NCBI GenBank assembly: GCA_964508185.1
Contig: CAZDSS010000007.1
Coordinates: 1-50,320 of the forward strand
Origin: CAZDSS01 sp964508185
GTDB taxonomy: Bacteria > Pseudomonadota > Alphaproteobacteria > Sphingomonadales > Govanellaceae
DNA: 50,320 bases
Direction: 5' to 3'
In this document: positions 15,651 through 23,001 of the stretch, piece after piece
Layout of the letters: every line of letters starts with the position of its first letter
How positions within the stretch are numbered: the stretch's first letter is position 1
Notes under the pieces: generated by a model
The model's database searches: none
The model's input: the letters and a program-made list of their open reading frames with translations, nothing else
Told to the model about the DNA's origin: nothing
Translations under genes and position numbers: made by a program

Positions 15651-15675
15651 AACGGCACCCCGCACGAAATGTTCC
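15651..15675 (-). promoter_or_regulatory. EcfG-type promoter of the 15581/15272 unit
   Basis: On the minus strand GGAAC (15675-15671) is followed after 16 bases by CGTT (15654-15651). It ends 69 bases before TTG 15581 and is back to back with the promoter at 15689-15714, the -35 elements only 13 bases apart. Confidence 0.82.
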
Positions 15676-15688
15676 GCCCCGGTAGCCC

Positions 15689-15714
15689 GGAACCGCGCCC
15701 CTTGCTGCATCGTT
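15689..15714 (+). promoter_or_regulatory. EcfG-type promoter of the DUF883-Dps unit
   Basis: GGAAC (15689-15693), 17 bases, CGTT (15711-15714). It ends 54 bases before ATG 15769. Confidence 0.85.
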
Positions 15715-15768
15715 ATGAAGGCGAGCCCACCCATGAAATCCCCAACAAATGTTTGGATGAGGAACAAG

Positions 15769-16122
15769 ATGGACAACAATCAGGCCAGCCAGAGCAGCAC
15801 CACCGCGGGACAGCAGAGCGCACGCACGGGCGGCGCATCCCGCCAGATGCGCGCGGAGCACGAGGACATCGAACGGGAACTGGAGCGCCTGCGCGAGGAC
15901 GTCGCCAGCCTCACCTCGTCCCTCAAGAACGTGGCGAGCAATGCCGCCAATATCGCGGTCGATCGTCTCAAGGAGCGGTTCGGGAGCACGACCGAGAACG
16001 TGCAGTCGGCGGTCGCCAAGGGCAAGGTCACCGCGCAGCAGACCGTGGAGGAGCATCCCATGGCGACCATCATGGTGGCCCTCGGGGTCGGCTTCCTGCT
16101 CGGCCAGTGGATCCGGCGCTAG
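15769..16122 (+). CDS. DUF883 (ElaB/YqjD/YgaM) family protein
   Basis: The product has 117 residues. ATG 15769 has GAGGA just ahead; in-frame ATGs at 15733 and 15757 are possible but less well placed. After a Gln/Ser-rich arm comes a long amphipathic helix (RAEHEDIERELERLREDVAS) and a C-terminal membrane helix ending FLLGQWIRR, the ElaB/YqjD signature. In E. coli these tail-anchored proteins associate with 100S or 70S ribosomes in stationary phase. It is the first gene of a likely operon with the next membrane protein (15-base gap) and Dps. Confidence 0.88.
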   Translation: MDNNQASQSSTTAGQQSARTGGASRQMRAEHEDIERELERLREDVASLTSSLKNVASNAANIAVDRLKERFGSTTENVQSAVAKGKVTAQQTVEEHPMATIMVALGVGFLLGQWIRR

Positions 16123-16137
16123 AAAGCGCGCACCGGC

Positions 16138-16845
16138 ATGGGGGGAAGCACGCGCGCCGCGCGCCGCCGGCGACATCGCAAGGCGCTGATCTCCAGCACC
16201 TTGCGCAAGCTTTTCACGGCGAGCGCCATCACCACCGTCGTGCGGGCGGTCGTCGGCCAGGGGCAATCCATGGGCGACAACCTGACCGACCGCCTGGCGG
16301 AACGGGCGAAGCGCGGCATCGAGATCCAGGTCCGGCGGGTGGTCGTATGGCTCATCGCCGGACTTCTCTTCGCGGTCGCGGGCGGTTTTCTGGTCGCCGC
16401 GGGATTCATCGGCTTGATGCTTGTGGTATCGCCCCCCATCGCCGCCGTGATCGTCGCCGCGGCGCTCGCCCTTGTCGGGGGGCTTACCCTGGTCTTCGGC
16501 CGGAACGGCGCGGAGCAGGAAGCGACAACCGACAGCGAAGCGGCGGCTGAACAACCCGCCGCAGAGCAGGATACCCCAGGCGAAGAGGCTGGAACCGCCC
16601 CCGGCTCCGATCAGGCGGCGCTGCTCGCCCCCCTCATGGCGATCCTCGATGGCGCCCTCAAATATGCGGGACGCAATCTGGGGCTCATCGCCGCAGTCCT
16701 GTTCCTGGTCGCGCTGTGGTTCGGACTTGCGGGCGACGACGAGGACGACGAACGGCGCGAGGAGGACGATGATCTCGAAAGGGCGGAACGCCCGCCCCCG
16801 CCGGACGAAGATCCCTACCGCGAGCGCGCCGCCGCGGGAATTTGA
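16138..16845 (+). CDS. DUF1469/phage-holin-III-like membrane protein with acidic tail
   Basis: The product has 235 residues from ATG 16138. A basic N-terminus is followed by two helices (RRVVVWLIAGLLFAVAGGFL and GLMLVVSPPIAAVIVAAALA) like the DUF1469 hairpin that often follows DUF883 genes. An Ala/Glu-rich linker, a third helix (LGLIAAVLFLVALWFGLA) and a very acidic tail (GDDEDDERREEDDDLERAE) follow. Function is unknown. The pairing with a DUF883 gene is common in proteobacteria, which supports a shared role at the inner membrane. It is the middle gene of the DUF883-Dps unit. Confidence 0.8.
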   Translation: MGGSTRAARRRRHRKALISSTLRKLFTASAITTVVRAVVGQGQSMGDNLTDRLAERAKRGIEIQVRRVVVWLIAGLLFAVAGGFLVAAGFIGLMLVVSPPIAAVIVAAALALVGGLTLVFGRNGAEQEATTDSEAAAEQPAAEQDTPGEEAGTAPGSDQAALLAPLMAILDGALKYAGRNLGLIAAVLFLVALWFGLAGDDEDDERREEDDDLERAERPPPPDEDPYRERAAAGI

Positions 16846-16874
16846 CACCATTCACACAGTTCAGGAGAAGTTCC

Positions 16875-17381
16875 ATGGCAGACGATATCTTGCAGGCGAA
16901 GGCGGAAGTAAGCGAGGTCCATACCGGCATTCGCGACCGCGACCGCAGCGCGCTGGCCGACGGCCTGTCCCGCGCGCTGGCGGAGACCTACATCCTGTAC
17001 GTCAAGACGCAGGGGTTCCACTGGAACGTGGTCGGCCCCCTGTTCTACGGCCTGCACAAGATGACGGAAGAGCAGTACGAGGATTTGGCCGAAGCGGTGG
17101 ATCACCTTGCGGAGCGCATCCGCGCCATCGGCTATCCGGCGCCCGCGAGCTTCAAGCAGTTCGTCGAGCTCAGCAGCATCGGCGAGGTGACGGAGGTTCC
17201 GACCGCCGAGGACGCCATCATGATGCTGATCGACGATCACGAGAAGGTGGCGCGCACCTTCCGGGATTCCACCAAGATCGCCGACGAGCTCGATGATCTC
17301 GTCACCGCCGATCTCCTGACGCAGCGCCTGTTCTTCCACGAGAACGCGGCATGGATGCTGCGCTCCATGGTCGCCAAGTAA
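16875..17381 (+). CDS. dps: Dps DNA-binding ferritin-like protein
   Basis: The product has 168 residues. ATG 16875 follows CAGGAGA. Ferroxidase residues are visible: His49 (TQGFHWNV), His61 (GLHKM), Asp76 and Glu80 (AEAVDHLAERIR). Dps forms a dodecamer that stores iron, consumes peroxide and coats DNA in starved cells; DNA contact is usually made by a basic N-terminal tail, which here is short and not strongly basic. It has no motif of its own and should be transcribed with the DUF883 gene (29-base gap to the gene before it). It converges on phyR2. Confidence 0.95.
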   Translation: MADDILQAKAEVSEVHTGIRDRDRSALADGLSRALAETYILYVKTQGFHWNVVGPLFYGLHKMTEEQYEDLAEAVDHLAERIRAIGYPAPASFKQFVELSSIGEVTEVPTAEDAIMMLIDDHEKVARTFRDSTKIADELDDLVTADLLTQRLFFHENAAWMLRSMVAK

Positions 17382-17432
17382 CGATCGAAGGCGACAGGAA
17401 ACGGGATCCCCGCGGAAGCGTCCGGCCGTTGC

Positions 17433-18239
17433 TCAGGCCGCGTCGGCCTCCGCGGTGGCGAGGAACAGGGCCTGGCTGATGGCCGCCTTCACCGCATCCG
17501 GGGTGAAGGGCTTGGTGACGAGGAAGGTGGGCTCCGGCCGCTCGCCCGTCAGCAGGCGCTCCGGATAGGCGGTGATGAAGATCACGGGCAGCCGACGCTC
17601 CCGCAGCATTTCCGATACGGCATCGATCCCGGAACTGCCGTCCGCCAGCTGGATGTCCGCCAGCACCAGGCCCGGCCAGGACGTCCTGACCGCGCGCAGG
17701 GCGTCCTCCCGGGTGACCACGATCCCCTGCACGTGATGCCCCATCTCCTCGACGATCAGGCTGAGATCGAGGGAGATGATGGGCTCGTCCTCCATGATGA
17801 GGACGGAGGTGGGCGCGTGCTCCGTCATTTCCTTCATGGCCTGGCGCACCAGCTCGCGAAGTCCCAAGAGGGGGAGGCCGAGAATGTCCGCCGCCTCGTT
17901 GTCGGAAAAACCTTCCATGCTGGTGAGCAGCAGCGCCTCGCGGCTTGCCGGGGCAAGCGCCGAAAGCTTCCGCGAAATCACCCCGCGATAGCCTTCCCGC
18001 GTCGGCCCATCCTGCGGGCGCGGCGGGCTCTTGTCCCGCCGGTCCTGCCAGATGCGGTGGAAAGCCATGTAAAGCGCGACCCGCGGCGGCAGTTCGCGGT
18101 CGATGATGTCGGGATCTTCAACGATGGCTTCGAGGCAGACGCGCACGAAGCCGTCGCCCACCGTCTGGTTTCCGGTGAGCGCTCTGGCATAGCGGCGCAG
18201 ATAGGGGAGATGGGGTGCGATGGCGTGGGCCAGGGACAT
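17433..18239 (-). CDS. phyR: PhyR anti-anti-sigma response regulator (PhyR2)
   Basis: The product has 268 residues. ATG 18239 is chosen because GGAGG lies nine bases upstream; a GTG at 18248 would abut that site. The sigma-like domain occupies residues 1 to about 130 (IAPHLPYLRRYARALTGNQ) and the receiver about 140-255 (VLIMEDEPIISLDL) with phospho-Asp195 in VLADIQLADG and IFITAYPERL. The two PhyR proteins are clearly paralogous and both keep every key residue, so neither is a decoy by sequence. It diverges from the sensor kinase, with a 232-base region between them. Confidence 0.94.
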   Translation of the reverse strand: MSLAHAIAPHLPYLRRYARALTGNQTVGDGFVRVCLEAIVEDPDIIDRELPPRVALYMAFHRIWQDRRDKSPPRPQDGPTREGYRGVISRKLSALAPASREALLLTSMEGFSDNEAADILGLPLLGLRELVRQAMKEMTEHAPTSVLIMEDEPIISLDLSLIVEEMGHHVQGIVVTREDALRAVRTSWPGLVLADIQLADGSSGIDAVSEMLRERRLPVIFITAYPERLLTGERPEPTFLVTKPFTPDAVKAAISQALFLATAEADAA

Positions 18240-18323
18240 GTCTGTCACCCTCCAACTTATGACCTATCCTGCCCCCCAAGAGTGAATAGAAGTAGCACAA
18301 AACGTCGCATCTCCAAACCGCTT

Positions 18324-18339
18324 TTGCAACCGCTTGCAA
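18324..18339. promoter_or_regulatory. Near-palindrome resembling a LacI-type operator
   Basis: TTGCAACCGCTTGCAA has six-base arms TTGCAA repeated around a CCGC centre, the shape of LacI-family sites. It lies in the divergent region between phyR2 and the kinase. No EcfG motif is present there. Binding protein unknown. Confidence 0.35.
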
Positions 18340-18471
18340 ATTCTTGACGACCAATCGCCGCGGCTGAAGGAATCGGAAAAAATATCTAGTCATTTCCGGG
18401 CGTCATGGGGTTCCGTTTTGGCGCGACGGCCGCTACTGTGATACGGCACCTAGCAGCCGAGCCTTCTGTTG

Positions 18472-20265
18472 ATGATGAAATGGATCCTCAAGCGATCACT
18501 CCGGGCGCAGCTCATCATGCTTCTGTGCCTCGCCATGGGGTCGGCGGCGGTGCTCGCCATCTGGCAGGGCTTCAATTCCTACAACCGGCAGCTCAGCCGG
18601 ATTGACCGACAGCTCCTTGAGGCGGCGCGCCTTTCGGGTGAGGCCCAGCTCAGCATCTTCTTCGCCGCGGAGCAGTTGCTGCAGGCGCTGTCGGGGCAGG
18701 ATTCCATCATCAAGCATCGCCATCCCGATTGCGAGCGCCTGCTCATCCGCGCCGTCGCCCGCTCGCCCTTCTATTCGCATCTTGCGAGCTTCGACCGCGA
18801 AGGCCGCCTGCAATGCGCGTCCTTCACCGCGGTCGACGGCCTCAGGGTCGACGACAGCACCTGGTTCAGGGACATCATGGAAGGCGACGACTTCGCCATC
18901 AGCGGCCTTCTCTACAGCTCGTTCAGCTTCGGGCGGACCATCGTGGTCGCCGTGCCGGTGCGCGACGAGCAGGGCGAGACCATCGGCGCCCTGAGCCTCG
19001 CCGTCCGGCTCAACATGGTGGAGGAGATCGGCAAGCGGAACATGCCCTTCACCTCGGTCTCGGTCCTCCTTGACCGCAACCACAATCTTCTGGCGTCCCA
19101 GCAATCCCCGGAAGACATCATGAACCAGCTGCCGCCCGAGGAGATCCTGCAGCAGCACATGAAGCGCCGGACCAGCACGTTCACCGCCCAGTCGGTCGAC
19201 GGCATCAAGCGCCGCTTCGCCGTATCACCCGTGCTCGAGAACGAGCTCTACGTCCTGTTCGGCCAGCCGGACGACGAGCTCCGCCAGCCGGCGCGGGTGG
19301 ATCTCATGCGCAGCATCCTCACCCCGATCCTGATCTGGCTTCTCGTCGTCGCCACCATCTGGGTCGGGATCGAGCGGCTGGTGCTGCGCTGGGTGCTCTA
19401 TCTCCGCCGCATCGCCGCAATCTATGCCCGCGGCCGCTATTCGGCGCGGCCGCGGCGCACGCGCAATGCCCCGGTGGAATTCCGGGCCATGGGCAACACC
19501 TTCAGCCGCATGGCCAGCGTCATCCAGCAGCGGGAGCTGGAGCTTCAGGCCTCGGTCGAGCAGAAGAAGATGCTGCTGCGGGAGATCCACCACCGGGTCA
19601 AGAACAATCTGCAGATCATCACGAGCCTGTTGAACCTGCAGTCCCGGCAGCTCAAGGACGAGAACGAGATCGCGGTGTTCGAGGCGGCCAAGAACCGCAT
19701 CAACGCGCTCGCCCTCGTCCACCGCAGCCTGTACGAGGCCGAAAACCTGCAGTCCGTCGATCTCAAGTCGTTCCTCGAGGAATTGTGCCAGCAGTTGCTC
19801 AAGACCGGCTGGGGCGCGGCGCGGCGGGTCAGCATGCGCATCAACGTGCCGTCGGTGGTGGTGCCCGCCGATACGGCGGTGCCCATCGCATTGATCGTCA
19901 CGGAAATGGTGACCAACGCCTTCAAGCATGCCTTCGCCGACCGCAGCTGCGGCACCATTCATGTGAGCCTGAAGCCCGCCGACGGGGGCGGCGCGGTGTT
20001 GGTGATCCGCGACGACGGCGTGGGCGGCGTGCCGCCCGAGCGGGACCGGTCCAAGCGCGGCATCGGCCGCTCGCTGATCGACGCCCTCGCCCGCCAGCTT
20101 GGCGGCACGGCGCGGGTGAGCGAGGACAACGGCACCGTCTGGACCGTGGAGATGCCGCAGCTCGATCTCACCGATGTGGCCGCGGGCGAAAGTCACGAAT
20201 GGCGGACGCCCGGGAATCAGGAAGGGGCCGGAAATCCGGCCCCCTCGCGACAGCAGACGGGTTGA
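18472..20265 (+). CDS. HisKA_2-type sensor histidine kinase with periplasmic sensor domain
   Basis: The product has 597 residues from ATG 18472 (ATG 18475 and TTG 18469 are alternatives; the ribosome site is weak). A first helix (LIMLLCLAMGSAAVLAIWQG) and a second near residues 285-310 (ILTPILIWLLVVATIWVGIE) enclose an extracytoplasmic domain of about 250 residues with Cache-like features. A HAMP-like linker leads to the HisKA_2 phosphoacceptor motif EIHHRVKNNLQ (His373/374) and an ATPase domain with IVTEMVTNAFKHAF (N box) and DDGVGG (G box). Kinases of this class phosphorylate PhyR; adjacency to phyR2 suggests that partner. The C-terminal 30 residues are low complexity. Confidence 0.92.
   Translation: MMKWILKRSLRAQLIMLLCLAMGSAAVLAIWQGFNSYNRQLSRIDRQLLEAARLSGEAQLSIFFAAEQLLQALSGQDSIIKHRHPDCERLLIRAVARSPFYSHLASFDREGRLQCASFTAVDGLRVDDSTWFRDIMEGDDFAISGLLYSSFSFGRTIVVAVPVRDEQGETIGALSLAVRLNMVEEIGKRNMPFTSVSVLLDRNHNLLASQQSPEDIMNQLPPEEILQQHMKRRTSTFTAQSVDGIKRRFAVSPVLENELYVLFGQPDDELRQPARVDLMRSILTPILIWLLVVATIWVGIERLVLRWVLYLRRIAAIYARGRYSARPRRTRNAPVEFRAMGNTFSRMASVIQQRELELQASVEQKKMLLREIHHRVKNNLQIITSLLNLQSRQLKDENEIAVFEAAKNRINALALVHRSLYEAENLQSVDLKSFLEELCQQLLKTGWGAARRVSMRINVPSVVVPADTAVPIALIVTEMVTNAFKHAFADRSCGTIHVSLKPADGGGAVLVIRDDGVGGVPPERDRSKRGIGRSLIDALARQLGGTARVSEDNGTVWTVEMPQLDLTDVAAGESHEWRTPGNQEGAGNPAPSRQQTG
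20224..20243. terminator. Perfect GC hairpin in the 3' end of the kinase gene
   Basis: GGGGCCGG (20224-20231), loop AAAT, CCGGCCCC (20236-20243). It lies 20 bases before the kinase stop and 30 bases before the end of the convergent PRC-barrel gene. No T-run follows on either strand. Confidence 0.4.
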
Positions 20266-20272
20266 TGAAGCG

Positions 20273-20695
20273 TCAGATCCAGTAGGGCGGAACCCGATAA
20301 TAGTCGTGGATCTGCTGCCCCCATTCGCGGTCGTTCCAGTCGACCTTCTCGCCGCGCTCATAGGTCGGGGCGTTCTTGAGGGTTTCCTTGTCGAGATCGA
20401 TCACGTAGCCGTTCATGTCGGTATCATACTTGAGGACGCTCCACGGCAGGGCGTGATAGCGCTCGCCCATGCCCAGGAATCCGCCGAACGACATCACCGC
20501 ATAGGCGACGCGACCGCTCAGCTTGTCGATCATGATGCTGTCGATGGTCCCGAGATCCTCGCCGGCGCGGTTCTTCACCTTGGTGCCCTCCACCTTGTCG
20601 GCGGAGATCAGGCTGCTGGTCTCGTCGGTGGCCACATACTGCCGCTGCTGACCCTGCAGCCTGTCCATATTGTCGCGATCACGGCCTTGTACCAT
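20273..20695 (-). CDS. PRC-barrel domain protein, cytoplasmic
   Basis: The product has 140 residues. ATG 20695 follows GGAGAG; an upstream extension is unlikely because it would cross the promoter. Residues about 30-105 form the PRC barrel (SSLISADKVEGTKVKNRAGE, then VAYAVMSFGGFLGMGERYHA), followed by a Trp-rich tail (WNDREWGQQIHDYYRVPPYW). PRC-barrels act in photosynthetic reaction centres, RimM and many stress proteins. The signature SFGGFLGMGE is shared with the secreted PRC protein at 22038, so the two are related. An exact EcfG promoter precedes it. Confidence 0.88.
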   Translation of the reverse strand: MVQGRDRDNMDRLQGQQRQYVATDETSSLISADKVEGTKVKNRAGEDLGTIDSIMIDKLSGRVAYAVMSFGGFLGMGERYHALPWSVLKYDTDMNGYVIDLDKETLKNAPTYERGEKVDWNDREWGQQIHDYYRVPPYWI

Positions 20696-20729
20696 TTGCA
20701 CTCTCCATTTCGTGTCCGGGAAGCCTAGT

Positions 20730-20754
20730 AACGTGAGCGCCCGGCCTTTGTTCC
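20730..20754 (-). promoter_or_regulatory. EcfG-type promoter of the PRC-barrel gene
   Basis: On the minus strand GGAAC (20754-20750) is followed after 16 bases by CGTT (20733-20730). It ends 34 bases before ATG 20695. Confidence 0.85.
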
Positions 20755-20982
20755 GGGACACCCGGAATGGGGCGGAGAGAAGCAGATGGCGCCCTGCGCT
20801 TGCATGCCCCCCACAAGTTAACGCAGCAACAAGCGCGCGGTTTCCTGTCGTCCGCGCGACGACCGGACATCTGCGGTGACCAGGTGAAAAAGCCGCAAAG
20901 CAGCCATGACTCCCGATGGATGGGGGAAATGCCATGGACCGGGTCGCACGTCCGGTGACGTCGAAATTTTTTGCATGCTCCT

Positions 20983-21007
20983 GGAACCTTTTTGAATCCC
21001 TCGCGTT
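20983..21007 (+). promoter_or_regulatory. EcfG-type promoter of ecfG2-nepR3
   Basis: GGAAC (20983-20987), 16 bases, CGTT (21004-21007). It ends 56 bases before ATG 21064. Confidence 0.85.
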
Positions 21008-21063
21008 AACGGGCATCGGAGCCACAGGTCCCCTTGTCAGGGGAACAACACAAGGAAGGCCAG

Positions 21064-21624
21064 ATGCCGGATCAATTCCAGGAGCTTCTTCTGGGCAGCC
21101 TGCCCCGCCTGCGCGCTTACGCCATTCTCCTCACCAAAGACAGAACCCGAGCCGACGACCTTCTCCAGGAAGCGGTGCTGCGCGCCCTTTGCGCCAAGCA
21201 CCAGTTCCAGCCGGGCACCAATTTCAACGCCTGGATCCACCGCATCCTGCACAACCAGTTCATCAGCTTCCTGCGCCAGCAGCGCCGCCCCATGACGACG
21301 CTGGACGACGTGTCCGAAAGCTGCCTTTCCCAGCCCGCGGCCCAGGAGGACAAGATCCTCACCCGGGAGGTGATCCAGGCCCTGTCGAAGCTTCCCGAAG
21401 GCCAGCGCGAGGCGCTGATCCTCATCAGCTCCAGCGGCATGAGCTATGACGAGGCGGCGTCCGTCCTCGGCTGTTCGGTGGGAACGGTCAAGAGCCGCGT
21501 ATGGCGCGCCCGGCGCCAGATGGAGAAGATGATTTTCGACGAAGACGAACGCGAGGAAACCACGGAAGCGGCCACGTCCCGGCCCGCCCGCCGTATCTCG
21601 AACATGCTTAATGCCTACTACTGA
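21064..21624 (+). CDS. ecfG: EcfG-family general stress sigma factor (EcfG2)
   Basis: The product has 186 residues. ATG 21064 follows AAGGAAGG. Region 2 spans about residues 12-75 (LRAYAILLTKDRTRADDLLQ, then FNAWIHRILHNQFISFLRQQ) and region 4 about 110-165 (LPEGQREALILISSSGMSYD, then LGCSVGTVKSRVWRARRQME). It shares the EcfG layout with EcfG1 but differs widely outside the core. The C-terminal tail is Thr/Arg-rich. Unlike nepR1-ecfG1, here the sigma gene comes first and a NepR-like gene follows. An exact EcfG promoter makes it a target of EcfG1, of itself, or of both. Confidence 0.95.
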   Translation: MPDQFQELLLGSLPRLRAYAILLTKDRTRADDLLQEAVLRALCAKHQFQPGTNFNAWIHRILHNQFISFLRQQRRPMTTLDDVSESCLSQPAAQEDKILTREVIQALSKLPEGQREALILISSSGMSYDEAASVLGCSVGTVKSRVWRARRQMEKMIFDEDEREETTEAATSRPARRISNMLNAYY

Positions 21625-21668
21625 TGTCGCATCCGCTTCAGAAATCGAGGTTCCAGGGGAAGTTCACC

Positions 21669-21950
21669 ATGCGCGCTTTCCCCGGCCGCAGGGTGGCGAC
21701 AGCAGACGCACCACGGGGAAAGCTGATGATCGTCACCAGTTCGGGTAAGACATTGGGTCAGGAAAACGAGAACCACGGGGGCAAGGGGGAGGCCGCGCGA
21801 CGCGGCGCCAGATCGTCGGGGGCCGTGTTCGACCGCTGGCTGGAACGCAAGCTCCATGAGCTGTTCGACGCCGTGGCCCAGGAGCCCATCCCGGACGATC
21901 TCATCAATCTCATCGTCACCCTGGAGCGCAAGGACGAGGAACGGCACTGA
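21669..21950 (+). CDS. nepR: NepR-like anti-sigma factor (NepR3)
   Basis: The likely product has 93 residues. Three starts compete: ATG 21624, overlapping the ecfG2 stop as TGATG but without a ribosome site; ATG 21669 after GGGGAAG; and ATG 21726 after GGGGAAAG, which would give 74 residues, closest to usual NepR length. The C-terminal core is WLERKLHELFDAVAQEPIPD then DLINLIVTLERK. The usual EPLP turn reads EPIP and the Tyr of LYG reads Phe, so it is the most divergent of the three. Co-transcription with ecfG2 suggests EcfG2 is its partner. Confidence 0.8.
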   Translation: MRAFPGRRVATADAPRGKLMIVTSSGKTLGQENENHGGKGEAARRGARSSGAVFDRWLERKLHELFDAVAQEPIPDDLINLIVTLERKDEERH

Positions 21951-21975
21951 GCCGGACCTGCCGTCGCTTTTCGCC

Positions 21976-22000
21976 GGAACTTCACGGGCGAGAACGCGTT
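21976..22000 (+). promoter_or_regulatory. EcfG-type promoter of the secreted PRC-barrel gene
   Basis: GGAAC (21976-21980), 16 bases, CGTT (21997-22000). It ends 37 bases before ATG 22038. Confidence 0.85.
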
Positions 22001-22037
22001 ACCTCCCCATTCCCAATCCTGACGAGAGGTGACATTC

Positions 22038-22553
22038 ATGTTTCAGAGAACAATCGTGACAGCGGCGCTCCTGGCCCTGTCGCTGCCTGCGGCCGCCATG
22101 GCGCAGACGCAGACGCCGGCCCAGGACCGCGCCATGCCGTCCCAGCAGCAGCCGGCCACGGGCCAGGATCGGACCTATGATACGCGGAGCCGCGCGGGCC
22201 AGGACAGCACCTACGACAGCCAGAGCGGCGAGGACCTCAACCGCATGAGCCCGGCCGCGGGCAATCCTGCCGACATGAAGGCCCTTGCGAGCGGCCATCG
22301 CGCCTCCAAGCTCATCGGGCAGGACGTGGTGAACGAGTCCAATGAGACCGTCGGCAGCATCGACGACATCATCCTGACCCAGGACAACCAGATTCAGGCC
22401 ATCGTCTCCGTCGGCGGCTTCCTCGGCATGGGCGAACGCCTGGTTGCGGTGCCCATGGATCAGTTGCAGATGCGCGATGAGAAATTCGTCATGCGCAATG
22501 CGACGAAGGATTCGCTGCAGCGCCGTCCCGAATTCAAGTATCAGAGCCGCTGA
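22038..22553 (+). CDS. Secreted PRC-barrel domain protein
   Basis: The product has 171 residues. ATG 22038 follows GAGAGGTG. Residues 1-23 are a signal peptide ending AAAMAQ. A Gln/Ser/Asp-rich arm (residues 24-75, with repeated QDRTYDT / QDSTYDS units) precedes the PRC barrel at about 85-160 (ASKLIGQDVVNESNETVGSI, then SVGGFLGMGERLVAVPMDQL). It is the periplasmic counterpart of the cytoplasmic PRC protein at 20273. Function is unknown. It has its own EcfG promoter and a strong terminator, so it is a single-gene unit. Confidence 0.88.
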   Translation: MFQRTIVTAALLALSLPAAAMAQTQTPAQDRAMPSQQQPATGQDRTYDTRSRAGQDSTYDSQSGEDLNRMSPAAGNPADMKALASGHRASKLIGQDVVNESNETVGSIDDIILTQDNQIQAIVSVGGFLGMGERLVAVPMDQLQMRDEKFVMRNATKDSLQRRPEFKYQSR

Positions 22554-22580
22554 CAGTCGCCACGGCACCTTTATCGACGC

Positions 22581-22612
22581 GGCGCGGAACGCCTTGTTCC
22601 GCGCCGTTTCCA
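22581..22612 (+). terminator. Strong terminator after the secreted PRC gene
   Basis: GGCGCGGAAC (22581-22590), loop GCCTT, GTTCCGCGCC (22596-22605): a perfect ten-pair stem followed by GTTTCC. Confidence 0.75.
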
Positions 22613-22627
22613 TGTGCGCTGCAGGCG

Positions 22628-22653
22628 GGAACCGCGCGCGCGCCGCACCCGTT
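22628..22653 (+). promoter_or_regulatory. EcfG-type promoter of csbD2
   Basis: GGAAC (22628-22632), 17 bases, CGTT (22650-22653). It ends 45 bases before ATG 22699. Confidence 0.82.
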
Positions 22654-22698
22654 CTAGCTTCATGCCCGCTCGGGCTGAAGGACATGAGGGATCACGCC

Positions 22699-22905
22699 AT
22701 GAACTGGGAACGCATCAGCGGCAACTGGAAACAGTTTCGCGGCCATGTGAAGGAACGCTGGGGCGACCTGACCGACGACGATCTCGATCGCATCGAAGGC
22801 CGGCGCGAGCAGCTGGTCGGACGTATCGAGGAACGTTACGGCGTCAACCGCGAGCGCGCGGAAAGCGAAGTGCGCGCTTGGGAGGACGGACTTGGCGACC
22901 TCTAG
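22699..22905 (+). CDS. CsbD/YjbJ-family stress protein (second copy)
   Basis: The product has 68 residues. ATG 22699 follows GAGGG; ATG 22684 would add five residues. The sequence has the YjbJ form of the family: MNWERISGNWKQFRGHVKER, WGDLTDDDLDRIEGRREQLV and RIEERYGVNRERAESEV, unlike the short Lys/Gly-rich first copy at 9828. Such proteins are among the most abundant stress-induced small proteins in many proteobacteria. It has its own EcfG promoter. Confidence 0.9.
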   Translation: MNWERISGNWKQFRGHVKERWGDLTDDDLDRIEGRREQLVGRIEERYGVNRERAESEVRAWEDGLGDL

Positions 22906-23001
22906 GCGCCGCCTGTCTCGCACCACATCAGGATTGTCCGCCGACTTGTCGGGTTCACGGAGCGAAACCCGCTGCCGCTCCATCTGAAGAAGGCTGGTCC
23001 C

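Larger units (their letters stand above)
20696..21063. other. Intergenic region between PRC gene and ecfG2
   Basis: This 368-base stretch holds two outward-facing EcfG promoters (20730-20754 minus, 20983-21007 plus). A small hairpin, CCCCT/AGGGG at about 21030-21043, sits in the ecfG2 leader just ahead of its ribosome site. I see no convincing gene in the central 230 bases; short frames there lack ribosome sites. Confidence 0.6.

Noticed and set aside
22586..22608. GGAAC followed by CGTT
   Set aside because: The spacing is only 14 bases and both elements lie in the arms of a ten-pair terminator stem.
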